From: Gammaproteobacteria bacterium
Lineage (GTDB): Bacteria; Pseudomonadota; Gammaproteobacteria; JAUIAT01
Direction: 5' to 3'
Assembly (NCBI GenBank): GCA_030425295.1
Contig: JAUIAT010000004.1
Coordinates: forward strand, 1-64,000
Length of the DNA: 64,000 nt
Part shown: positions 45,662-54,191 of the stretch, piece by piece
Layout of the letters: each line of letters starts with the position of its first letter
Position numbering within the stretch: position 1 is the stretch's first letter
Notes under the pieces: model-generated
Database searches by the model: none
What the model was told of the DNA's origin: nothing
Seen by the model: the letters and a program-made list of their open reading frames with translations, nothing else
Translations under genes and position numbers: made by a program

Positions 45662-46126
45662 TTATTTTTTTCTTAAAAGACGAGCCTTATCTCTCTCCCA
45701 TTCCCGAGCTTTCTCAGAAGCCCTTTTGTCATGCTTTTTCTTACCCACAGCAAGAGCAACTTCTACTTTGACATATCGATTTTTCTTCCAGTACATTTTA
45801 ACTGGAACCAAGGTGTTTCCCTTACGCTCTACGGCACCGATTAATTTTTTTAGCTCCTTATGAGAAAGCAAAAGTTTGCGCGCACGCAGAGGGTCAGGAG
45901 TAATGTGAGTTGATACAGTTTTAAGAGGTGAGATATGACAGTTAATAAGAAAAGCTTCTTGTTTGCGAATTACTACATAACTATCTTTTAGCTGAACACG
46001 GCCTTCTCTTATGCTTTTGACTTCCCATCCTTCTAGCACAATACCAGCTTCAAAGCGCTCAGTCAGAGTATAATCATGAAACGCTTTTTTATTCTGTGAA
46101 ATGTAAGATTCGCCTTTTTTTGTCAT
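45662..46126 (-). CDS. smpB: SsrA-binding protein SmpB
   Basis: SmpB binds tmRNA and brings it to stalled ribosomes for trans-translation. The 154-residue OB-fold protein shows the conserved N-terminus [39 protein letters not shown], and the basic C-terminal tail ([20 protein letters not shown]) that mimics an mRNA in the decoding site. The tmRNA gene is not in this window. Confidence 0.97.
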   Translation of the reverse strand: MTKKGESYISQNKKAFHDYTLTERFEAGIVLEGWEVKSIREGRVQLKDSYVVIRKQEAFLINCHISPLKTVSTHITPDPLRARKLLLSHKELKKLIGAVERKGNTLVPVKMYWKKNRYVKVEVALAVGKKKHDKRASEKAREWERDKARLLRKK

Positions 46127-46174
46127 TTTCTTCTCTCAAATCAATGGAAGCAATTGTATCATAATTTAATTCCA

Positions 46175-46245
46175 TGTCACCTCACAGTTGTCGCGTGGGA
46201 TGAGAACAACTCTCATCATACTCCGCAACAAGTGCAGGGTGACAG
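46175..46245. repeat. Palindromic repeat, family 2, copy B
   Basis: Inverted relative to 3736-3806: starts TGTCACCTCACAGTTG and ends CAACAAGTGCAGGGTGACAG. It lies between the divergent smpB and prolyl aminopeptidase genes. Confidence 0.7.
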
Positions 46246-46315
46246 CACTCCTACCAAAACCACTCCATTTATGCTTGAATAAAACCTATATCAACTCATC
46301 TTCAAGGAACAGAGA

Positions 46316-47275
46316 ATGCTAACTTACTTTCCAGGAATTCACCCTTACGAACAACACAGTTTAAGAGTTGACAGCACACATGAGCTTTATATCGAAGAAT
46401 GCGGCAACCCAAATGGCATTCCTGTTTTGTTTGTCCACGGTGGGCCAGGAGGAGGTTGTTCTGAAAAGGATCGCTGTTTTTTCGATCCAAATCACTACAG
46501 AATAATTTTATTTGATCAACGTGGCAGTGGGCGCTCTACCCCACATTGCGAGCTAAAAGATAACAACACTCAAGCCTTGGTAGAAGATATGGAAAAAATT
46601 CGTAACCTTCTAAAAATCAAAAAATGGGTGTTATTTGGTGGGTCTTGGGGCTCAACTCTTAGCCTTGTGTATGCACAAACCCACCCTTCTAATGTCCTTG
46701 GCATGATTTTACGCGGAATTTTTCTTGGAAGGACAGTCGACCATTCCTGGCTATTCGAAGGAACTGGGGCAAATAACATCTTCCCAGATCATTGGGAAAA
46801 GTTTATAAATATTATCCCAGAAGACCAAAGAAACAACTTAATTAAGGCTTACTTTAATAAATTAACTGGCAAAGATGAAGTTGGAAGAATGTCTGCCGCA
46901 AAAACCTGGAGTGGTTGGGAAGCCGCCTGCTCAACACTAAACCCTAACCCTCATGTAACAGAAGATATGACTTCTCCGCACAAGGCGCTAGCACTAGCTA
47001 AGCTCGAATGTTATTATTTCATGAATCAGTGCTTCCTTGAAGACGACCAAATCCTCAATAATGCTAATAAATTAAGGGATATACCTGGCATAATTGTGCA
47101 CGGACGTTATGATATTGTATGTTCACTCGATAATGCCTGGCAACTTCACGCTGCCTGGCCAGCATCAGAACTGCACATTGTTAGAGATGCAGGTCACGCT
47201 TCATGTGAGCCAGGAATAGTGGATGCACTGATAAGAGCTACAAAGCGATTCGAAACAGAATTTAGCTTAGGTTAG
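46316..47275 (+). CDS. pip: Prolyl aminopeptidase (proline iminopeptidase)
   Basis: This alpha/beta-hydrolase removes N-terminal proline from peptides. The 319 residues carry the oxyanion-hole motif HGGPGGG (41-47), nucleophile Ser110 in GGSWGS, catalytic Asp in HGRYDIVC near 268 and His in DAGHASCEPG near 296. It is full length for family S33. It is probably co-transcribed with mlaA, whose ATG lies 34 bases downstream. Confidence 0.95.
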   Translation: MLTYFPGIHPYEQHSLRVDSTHELYIEECGNPNGIPVLFVHGGPGGGCSEKDRCFFDPNHYRIILFDQRGSGRSTPHCELKDNNTQALVEDMEKIRNLLKIKKWVLFGGSWGSTLSLVYAQTHPSNVLGMILRGIFLGRTVDHSWLFEGTGANNIFPDHWEKFINIIPEDQRNNLIKAYFNKLTGKDEVGRMSAAKTWSGWEAACSTLNPNPHVTEDMTSPHKALALAKLECYYFMNQCFLEDDQILNNANKLRDIPGIIVHGRYDIVCSLDNAWQLHAAWPASELHIVRDAGHASCEPGIVDALIRATKRFETEFSLG

Positions 47276-47309
47276 GATAAAATTTTGTATTATGGAGTTA
47301 TACTTCCCT

Positions 47310-48212
47310 ATGCGCAAACTTATTGCATCACTATGTCTGATTATTACATTTTTAGTTACAGCCTGCTCGACAACAACTGCGACCAACCCAGATGATCCGT
47401 TCGAGCCCTTTAACCGCAAAATTTTTGCATTCAACTTAAAATTTGATACATACCTATTTAGACCTATAGCAAAAGTTTATGACAAAATTCTCCCTGATTT
47501 TGTTGAAAATAGAATTGATAACTTTTTTGATAACATTGACGTGATACCATCGATTGTTAACGATATTTTGCAGGGTCGAGTTTACTATACACTTAATGAC
47601 ACCTGGCGTTTAGCTGTTAATACAACGTTTGGTATCGGTGGCTTATTTGATGTTGCCTCTGAAATTGGTCTAGAGGAACACTATTCTGATTTCGGCCTTA
47701 CCCTTGCTCGCTGGGGCTATACTCGTACCGCCTATTTTGTGATACCTATTGTTGGCCCAAGCACCATACGTGACACTGTGGGAGCAGTTGGCACTAACTA
47801 TACGTCAGTTTGGCCATTCATTCGTCCAGTATGGTTAGGCTGGAGCATGTATGGCTTAAGAGCAGTTAATTTAAGATCTCAACGCTTAGCTGACGACAAG
47901 TTGCTTTACGAGGCTTTCGATCCATACGTATTTGCTAGAAACGCATATATACAAAATCGCCAAAAACATATTAATGATGAAGGGCCCGCAATCAAAGACC
48001 CATATGCAGAAGAATCTGGTGCTAGTGTAGTAGATGAATCAGACCCTTTTGTGGCTGGAGATGAAGAATTAAGTGATGATTCCGATCCATTCGTTGAAGG
48101 AGAGAGCACCGAAGCTAAAGATACTGAGGCCAAAAATGAAGCTAAAGAAGACAAAGAAAATGAGGACAATACCACACCTGCAGATCCTCTAATTTCAAAC
48201 CTTCCTGAATAG
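47310..48212 (+). CDS. mlaA: MlaA/VacJ outer-membrane lipoprotein
   Basis: The outer-membrane component of the Mla pathway removes misplaced phospholipids from the outer leaflet. A lipoprotein signal (MRKLIASLCLIITFLVTAC) is followed by the family core DPFEPFNRKIFAFNLKFD and GPSTIRDTVG. I start at ATG 47310, where the signal peptide begins; an ATG at 47292 would add six residues before it. The C-terminal 75 residues are a low-complexity acidic tail (repeated SDPFV, then Glu/Lys/Ala/Asp) longer than in E. coli. The other mla genes are not here. Confidence 0.92.
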   Translation: MRKLIASLCLIITFLVTACSTTTATNPDDPFEPFNRKIFAFNLKFDTYLFRPIAKVYDKILPDFVENRIDNFFDNIDVIPSIVNDILQGRVYYTLNDTWRLAVNTTFGIGGLFDVASEIGLEEHYSDFGLTLARWGYTRTAYFVIPIVGPSTIRDTVGAVGTNYTSVWPFIRPVWLGWSMYGLRAVNLRSQRLADDKLLYEAFDPYVFARNAYIQNRQKHINDEGPAIKDPYAEESGASVVDESDPFVAGDEELSDDSDPFVEGESTEAKDTEAKNEAKEDKENEDNTTPADPLISNLPE

Positions 48213-48227
48213 GTTTTATCAAGAGAC

Positions 48228-48413
48228 TAGTCTTTTCAGTCAAGATTAACTGTCATCCCGCGACTTGATCGCGGGATCTAGTAAACTAGATTACGAGATC
48301 GAAGAAAAGATACAGTCCATAAATAGATTCCGCGGTCAAGCCGCGGAATGACAAATTACTGTAATCTCAAACAGTTAAGATCTGTCATAGTTAATCTATT
48401 TTCCATTAGGCAA
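48228..48413. repeat. Palindromic repeat, family 1, copy D (truncated element)
   Basis: The gap at 48213-48516 contains an inverted, roughly 185-base relative of the element at 59320-59563. Matching parts include CAAGATTAACTGTCATCCCG, the hairpin CCCGCGACTTGATCGCGGG, CCGCGGTCAAGCCGCGG, and CATAGTTAATCTATTTT. The terminal inverted repeats are missing. The hairpin lies just past the mlaA stop and may also end transcription. Confidence 0.8.
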
Positions 48414-48516
48414 CACTACAATAGGTGCTGTTGACCAAAACGTTAATTATTTCGCACCTGCCCCCAGATCGGGCCGAGGATGATAAGAATTTTGGCCTAT
48501 ATTATTTATTATTGAC

Positions 48517-49041
48517 TTATTTTTGATCGTTTTTTAGTGAAAATGGACTAGGAATAAACAACCTTGCATCCTTAAAATGCACTGTCTCACCTTTGATATC
48601 TGGAAGAGAGCTATTTATCAAATAAGCATCATAAGTAACACTCTGCAGTTGCAGAGAATAGACAGGATTCTCCAGGCGCAGAATCACAGCTTTTGGCTCG
48701 GGAGCATGGCGATGAGTTAAAATTTGTGCAACAAATGTAACAGTAGGTGATTTAGAAAATTCCAAACTCCCCTTAACCCAAGCATCAATAAAGTCTTGAA
48801 GCTTCATCATTACATCTTCGTCACTTATCCCTTTAGATAAATGTACAACCTGGGCGTTAGTATTTAGAAGCTTCAGTTGCATAGGCTTCCCTTCTTCGGC
48901 TGGCTCAAGCATAGCCATACCTGCGGTTTGCAAATACATTTGCTTAGAAGAAATATTTGTGTGATGCACAGCAGCTAGAGCACTAGAAAACAACATACAA
49001 GAAGTTATTAGAAAAAGAGAAATATTGTTAATTACCCCCAC
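48517..49041 (-). CDS. Secreted protein of unknown function
   Basis: The product has a signal peptide (GVINNISLFLITSCMLFSSA, cleaved near ALA) and a mature part of about 150 residues with beta-rich segments (VTFVAQILTHRHAPEPKAVI) and no recognised family. I start it at GTG 49041 because GGAG lies six bases upstream; the in-frame ATG at 49047 abuts that site. The start lies 14 bases inside the 3' end of the glutamate dehydrogenase gene, suggesting translational coupling. Confidence 0.6.
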   Translation of the reverse strand: MGVINNISLFLITSCMLFSSALAAVHHTNISSKQMYLQTAGMAMLEPAEEGKPMQLKLLNTNAQVVHLSKGISDEDVMMKLQDFIDAWVKGSLEFSKSPTVTFVAQILTHRHAPEPKAVILRLENPVYSLQLQSVTYDAYLINSSLPDIKGETVHFKDARLFIPSPFSLKNDQK

Positions 49042-52000
49042 TATCATCTCCTTCATCAATATGTTCAAAGAACTCATGGGTTACCTTAGCTTTAGATTCA
49101 TCTAGACACCTTTGAACCAGATCCATCAATTCTTGCATTGCTACAGCAAACATTGGAAATTCTAGAACATTTGAAGTGCGCATTTCACCCAAAACTTTTT
49201 CCCAGCGAGATACATTTGTGATGTGCTTATCAAACCAAACATCCATACGCTTTTTCAATGGCAGATCTGGAGCCATAGTCAGGGCACCAACAGTAAGTGA
49301 CTTCTGCTTCCAATCTAGATTAGCCTTATAAGCTGCCTTGGCTAAAATTGACCAGCGATTAGCTGCTGCGACTGAGTCTATTTGCTGCTTAAACCACGTT
49401 AAATTTAACTTTTCTGACAAAACAAAATAACATTTAGCTGCTTCTTTTAAGTCGGTATCAGTTTCATCAACTGCCGCAATGACATTTAACAAACCATAAT
49501 ATGCGCTGGAAAGTGCTATTTTTACAGCAAGCTTCTCCGGGACTTCAAGTTTTAGCAAATTTCTTTTTTTCATGACATAAAAATGCTTTTCATCCCCATG
49601 TATCAAAGTTGGCAAGGATTTATCAAGCATAGAAATTTTAGACTTAAACAAATCAATCGCATCTTCTACTGATTTAACTAAAGACGGATTATGAAGAAGC
49701 CAGCGCGAAGTTCTTCTAACAAGCTGAATTGCACTTTCCCTCATTTCAATCTGCACATTAGGATCAATTTTATGATCCAGCTTATTTATACTATCTAACA
49801 TTGAAGACAAATCGAAAATACTAGCAGCAATAATATATGCACAGACAATCATAGACTTAGATGCTCCAATCTCATCTTCAGTCTGATGTACAAAGGTAGC
49901 ACCCATATCTGTAACTATACGATTACTTAACTGGGTAGCAATTATTTCTCGACGTAACCTATGATGCCTCATCTCTTCAGAATACTTTTTCTTTAGCATA
50001 TCTGGCATTATTCTTTCGACATACTTCCTAAAGAAGGGCTGATCTATCAATTTACATTTTAAGAGTTCTTCTTTCAATATAATCTTATTATGGGCAAATA
50101 AAACAGCCAGCTCTGGCCTTGTAAGGCCAATTCCTTCAGACTTACGCTCTTGTATTATTTTTTCATCAGGAAGAAATGAAATAGCCCTATTAATATGACC
50201 AGACCTTTCATAAGTATCCATAAAGCGGGAGTAAAGATCGAGATAATCCATAGATTTCACAGATGCCAAAGTTAAAGCTCTCGCCTGCTGATAGTTGTTG
50301 CGTAACACAAGTTCTCCAACATCATCAATCATGTCTGCAAGCAGCTTATTTCTCTGAATTCTTGTAATATCACCCTTTGACTCAACCTGATTAAGCAAAA
50401 TTTTGATATTAACTTCATGATCTGAGCAATCCACACCAGCTGAATTATCAACGAAGTCCGTGTTTATTTTACCCCCAGAAAGCTCATATTCAATTCTACC
50501 GAGTTGTGTAAAGCCCAGGTTACCCCCCTCCCCAACTACACGACACCTTAGTTCATTACCATTAACTCTGAGACTGTAGTTACCTCTATCGCCTACTTCT
50601 GAATTTCTTTCAGTTGATGCTTTAACATACGTACCTATACCACCGTTCCAAATCAAATCACAATCAAGTTTAAGCAAAGCACGAATTAATTCATTTGGTT
50701 CAATGCAATCAACATCAAGCCCCGTTAGTTCTTTTATTTCAGGCGTTAGATTGATTGACTTAGCAAGGCGATCAAAAACACCACCGCCTTTAGAAATCAA
50801 ACCAGGATCATAATCATCCCAACCTGAACGCGGCAAATTAAATAATCTTTGCCTTTCTTCGAAACTTACTCTTGGCTTAGGGTCAGGGTCAATAAATATA
50901 TGACGGTGGTTAAATGCTCCTACCAACTTAATATGCTTAGAAAGCAGCATACCATTACCAAAAACATCACCACTCATATCACCAATCCCAACTACTGTAA
51001 AATCAGTGGTTTGAGTATTTAAACCAATATCCTGAAAATGAGATTTTACTGACTCCCAACCGCCACGAGCTGTAATTCCCATTTTCTTGTGGTCGAATCC
51101 GGTTGATCCGCCTGAAGCAAAAGCATCATCAAGCCAGAAATTGTATTCACTTGCAACCTGGTTGGCAATATCAGAGAAGGTTGCTGTTCCTTTATCTGCA
51201 GCGACAACTAAATAATAATCATCATCGTCATATCTAACTGTATTATCTGGAGAAATAACATCTCCATTCACTAGGTTTTCAGTTAAATCCAAAAGACCTC
51301 GTATAAAATTCTTATAACAAGATATAGCTTCTTTTTGAATTGATTCACGCCTATTAAAATCAGCTAAAAGCTTAGGAAAGAAACCTCCTTTAGCCCCCTC
51401 TGGCACAATCAGAGCATTTTTAACCTGCTGCGCCTTCATAAGGTCTAAAATTTCACGTCTAAAATCTTCTCGCCTATCTGACCAACGAATTCCACCACGC
51501 GCAACCTTATCCATACGTAAATGCACCCCCTCAAATCTTGGGGAGTAAACAAACACCTCAAACATTGGATGAGGGAGAGGCATATCAGGAATACGTTTAG
51601 AATCTATTTTCAAAGATAAATAAGGTTTATGTTTTTGTCTGGAGCCGTTGCCATTAATAGTTTGAAAGTAATTTGTGCGAAGGGTGGCCCGAATTACTTT
51701 GTAATATTGACGTAAAATTCTGTCATCATCAAGGTTTTTAACGTGTTGCAATAATTTATTGATACGTTTTTCTATCTTATCTGTTTTTTCTTGTCGATTA
51801 AGACATTCAGGATCAAACCTAGTTATAAACTGTTCAACTAACAATTTGGCTATCGCAGGGTTTGAAGCTAAAGTTTGCTCAATATAATCAAAGCTAAAAG
51901 TGAACCCCATCTGCCTAAAATAACGACTATAGGCCCGTAACATGGCAATTTCCCGCCAGCTCAGCAACGTTCCAATTAATAATTGGTTAAAACCATCATT

Positions 52001-53968
52001 TTCAGCTTCACCAAACCAAATCTTGGTAAAAGCCTCTTGAAAAATTGCACGTATATCATCAATTTCAAAGCTTGTTTTACGCGTGAAATACATATTGTAA
52101 TCATGAATATAAATAGTCTTATTATCACGGGTCGTTATCTCAAATGGTCGTTCATCGATAATATGCAAACCCATATTTTCTAAGATAGGCAGAGTCTCTG
52201 ATAATTCAGCACCTTTTTGAAAACAATATAACTTTAATCTAACACTATAGTCATAACCACCAACAGGCCTATAAAAACTCATACTTATTGAGTTTTTATC
52301 ACTAAGTTGTGACATATATTGAATATCGAAAGCAGCTATTCTAGGTGAAAAAACCTCGCTGTAACTAGCTTGAAAACCTTTTGCATACTGATTAAATAAC
52401 TCTAAACCCTTGTGTTCTCCGCAATAGTCCACTAGATGAGCCCGAAGCTCATCTGACCAGCTTCTAGCAACTTCAGTAATCTGCTGCTCTAATATTTCAA
52501 TATTGTAATCAATAGGAAGTTCAGGATTAACTCTTATAAAGAAATGAATCCTTGCTAAAACTGATTCTGAGAAATAAGTCCAGACAGAAATCTCTTCAGC
52601 ATTAAAAGTTTCCTTGAGAATCTCTTCCATTTGACGCACTAGTTTAGTGCTGAAATTTTCCCTAGGAACATAAACAAAGCAAGAGAAGTAACGCCCGTAT
52701 GAATCTTTCCTGATAAATAATCTAACTTTTTGGCGCTCTTGAATTTGCAAAATCCCCATTGCCAAGTCATATAATTCATCCCACGGAGCCTGAAACACAT
52801 CATCTCGAGGCAATGTTTCAATAGTAAATAGTAATTTCTTAGCTGCGTGGCTAGATGATGGCAGCTGAGATTTTTCAAGAATAAGTTTAACTTTGCGTCG
52901 CAAAATTGGAATATCTTGAACACTTATGCTGTAAGCTGTTGAAGTAAATAAACCTAAAAATTGGTATTGACCAACGATTGCGCCCTTACTATCAAATTTT
53001 TTGACCGTAATACAATCTGTATAAGCAGGTCGGTGAATCATTGACTGCAAAGAACTTTTTGAAATTAAAACAGGGACTTGTGATAACACTTCATAACGAC
53101 CAGCCGTTGGCAAATCGGCAAAATAACGCTTTTTAGCTGATCTATTCTCATCTTTTAAAACACCTAATCCAGACCCACTCACTAGATTTAAAGATTTAGC
53201 CTTACCTTTTCCTGAAATTTGATACTCTCTCGCCCCAAGAAAAGTAAAATTATCTTTAACAATCCATTTATTAAAGGCGTCAACCTCTTCAAGCTCTGCT
53301 TTTTCAATGATACCTGTTCGCTTCTGAAGCTCTATATTAGCCTTTAATAATAGCTTTTTCATATCCTCCCAATCATCATAAGCACGCTTGATGTCCTGAA
53401 GAACACTAAATAAATCTTTACGAATTGACTCCAAAATCTTTTCATCATCTTGTCGATCAATTTCAAAATAAATGGGAGCTTCTTGATAAACGTTTTTACC
53501 AATCGCATCGTATGGGAGCAAATCAATTAAGTTACCCTTGCTATCACGAGTAACTTTCACTCCTCCCATGTGAATAATTAAGTGAACATTACACTTATAC
53601 CTATTGATAGCCATACGTAAACTATCAACCAAAAAAGGCATATCTGAAGACAAAACCTCTACTATAGTATGGCTAGACTCCCAGCCCACATCTTCAAATT
53701 TAGGGTTATACACATTAACCTTGAAGCAGCCTGGCTTATGCTTAAGCATCATCTGCCACTGCGTGATTACGGCACCATAAAGGTCGCTAACATCATGCTC
53801 AGCAAGGTCTTCGAAGGCGACATTATTAAAATATCTACGAATGAATTTAATTATAAGTTCTTTTTCTTTTACAGAACAAGAAGGCAAAGCGTCCAACTTT
53901 TGTTGAGCATAGAAGACGACCTCGTCAATCCTTGCCTGCCTCAGTTTAGCGCCGGTTTGCTCAACCAT
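49028..53968 (-). CDS. gdhB: NAD-specific glutamate dehydrogenase, large GDH-180 type
   Basis: The enzyme oxidatively deaminates glutamate to 2-oxoglutarate and ammonia with NAD, feeding amino-acid carbon into the TCA cycle. The 1646-residue length fits the 180-kDa class (COG2902). Long N-terminal regulatory/ACT-like regions precede the catalytic core: KVARGGIRWSDRREDFRREI, IVPEGAKGGFFPK, and the NAD-domain stretch VGIGDMSGDVFGNGMLLS. A helical C-terminal domain follows. Glutamate-based catabolism is common in intracellular gammaproteobacteria. It is divergent from ileS. Confidence 0.95.
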   Translation of the reverse strand: MVEQTGAKLRQARIDEVVFYAQQKLDALPSCSVKEKELIIKFIRRYFNNVAFEDLAEHDVSDLYGAVITQWQMMLKHKPGCFKVNVYNPKFEDVGWESSHTIVEVLSSDMPFLVDSLRMAINRYKCNVHLIIHMGGVKVTRDSKGNLIDLLPYDAIGKNVYQEAPIYFEIDRQDDEKILESIRKDLFSVLQDIKRAYDDWEDMKKLLLKANIELQKRTGIIEKAELEEVDAFNKWIVKDNFTFLGAREYQISGKGKAKSLNLVSGSGLGVLKDENRSAKKRYFADLPTAGRYEVLSQVPVLISKSSLQSMIHRPAYTDCITVKKFDSKGAIVGQYQFLGLFTSTAYSISVQDIPILRRKVKLILEKSQLPSSSHAAKKLLFTIETLPRDDVFQAPWDELYDLAMGILQIQERQKVRLFIRKDSYGRYFSCFVYVPRENFSTKLVRQMEEILKETFNAEEISVWTYFSESVLARIHFFIRVNPELPIDYNIEILEQQITEVARSWSDELRAHLVDYCGEHKGLELFNQYAKGFQASYSEVFSPRIAAFDIQYMSQLSDKNSISMSFYRPVGGYDYSVRLKLYCFQKGAELSETLPILENMGLHIIDERPFEITTRDNKTIYIHDYNMYFTRKTSFEIDDIRAIFQEAFTKIWFGEAENDGFNQLLIGTLLSWREIAMLRAYSRYFRQMGFTFSFDYIEQTLASNPAIAKLLVEQFITRFDPECLNRQEKTDKIEKRINKLLQHVKNLDDDRILRQYYKVIRATLRTNYFQTINGNGSRQKHKPYLSLKIDSKRIPDMPLPHPMFEVFVYSPRFEGVHLRMDKVARGGIRWSDRREDFRREILDLMKAQQVKNALIVPEGAKGGFFPKLLADFNRRESIQKEAISCYKNFIRGLLDLTENLVNGDVISPDNTVRYDDDDYYLVVAADKGTATFSDIANQVASEYNFWLDDAFASGGSTGFDHKKMGITARGGWESVKSHFQDIGLNTQTTDFTVVGIGDMSGDVFGNGMLLSKHIKLVGAFNHRHIFIDPDPKPRVSFEERQRLFNLPRSGWDDYDPGLISKGGGVFDRLAKSINLTPEIKELTGLDVDCIEPNELIRALLKLDCDLIWNGGIGTYVKASTERNSEVGDRGNYSLRVNGNELRCRVVGEGGNLGFTQLGRIEYELSGGKINTDFVDNSAGVDCSDHEVNIKILLNQVESKGDITRIQRNKLLADMIDDVGELVLRNNYQQARALTLASVKSMDYLDLYSRFMDTYERSGHINRAISFLPDEKIIQERKSEGIGLTRPELAVLFAHNKIILKEELLKCKLIDQPFFRKYVERIMPDMLKKKYSEEMRHHRLRREIIATQLSNRIVTDMGATFVHQTEDEIGASKSMIVCAYIIAASIFDLSSMLDSINKLDHKIDPNVQIEMRESAIQLVRRTSRWLLHNPSLVKSVEDAIDLFKSKISMLDKSLPTLIHGDEKHFYVMKKRNLLKLEVPEKLAVKIALSSAYYGLLNVIAAVDETDTDLKEAAKCYFVLSEKLNLTWFKQQIDSVAAANRWSILAKAAYKANLDWKQKSLTVGALTMAPDLPLKKRMDVWFDKHITNVSRWEKVLGEMRTSNVLEFPMFAVAMQELMDLVQRCLDESKAKVTHEFFEHIDEGDDSGGN

Positions 53969-54085
53969 GCTATCTCCATAACAATTTCAAATATACTTGT
54001 CTTTATATTATATCTTGTATTTAAAGGTTTTTCACAGACCAATATTTATAGTGTTATTTAAATACTCCAGCACTGCATTTACTAG

Positions 54086-54113
54086 GGCCTGTAAGGATAA
54101 TTGTCGACAGGCC
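54086..54113 (+). promoter_or_regulatory. Stem-loop upstream of ileS
   Basis: GGCCTGT (54086-54092) and ACAGGCC (54107-54113) can pair around a 14-base loop about 80 bases before ileS. A T run follows 20 bases later, not directly. It could be a leader structure or chance; no T-box sequence is seen. Confidence 0.3.
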
Positions 54114-54191
54114 TGAACAATAGTAATTGATTTTTTTGAGACCATTCGTTACCCTTGGAAGATTGATTCACCCCTCCTTGAAGAGAAAAAA

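Noticed and set aside
48213-48516. A small RNA gene after mlaA
   Set aside because: The hairpins there belong to the dispersed palindromic repeat also found at 59320-59563, and no promoter is evident.
54086-54191. T-box riboswitch upstream of ileS
   Set aside because: No T-box consensus or proper terminator/antiterminator pair is seen; there is only a short isolated stem-loop.
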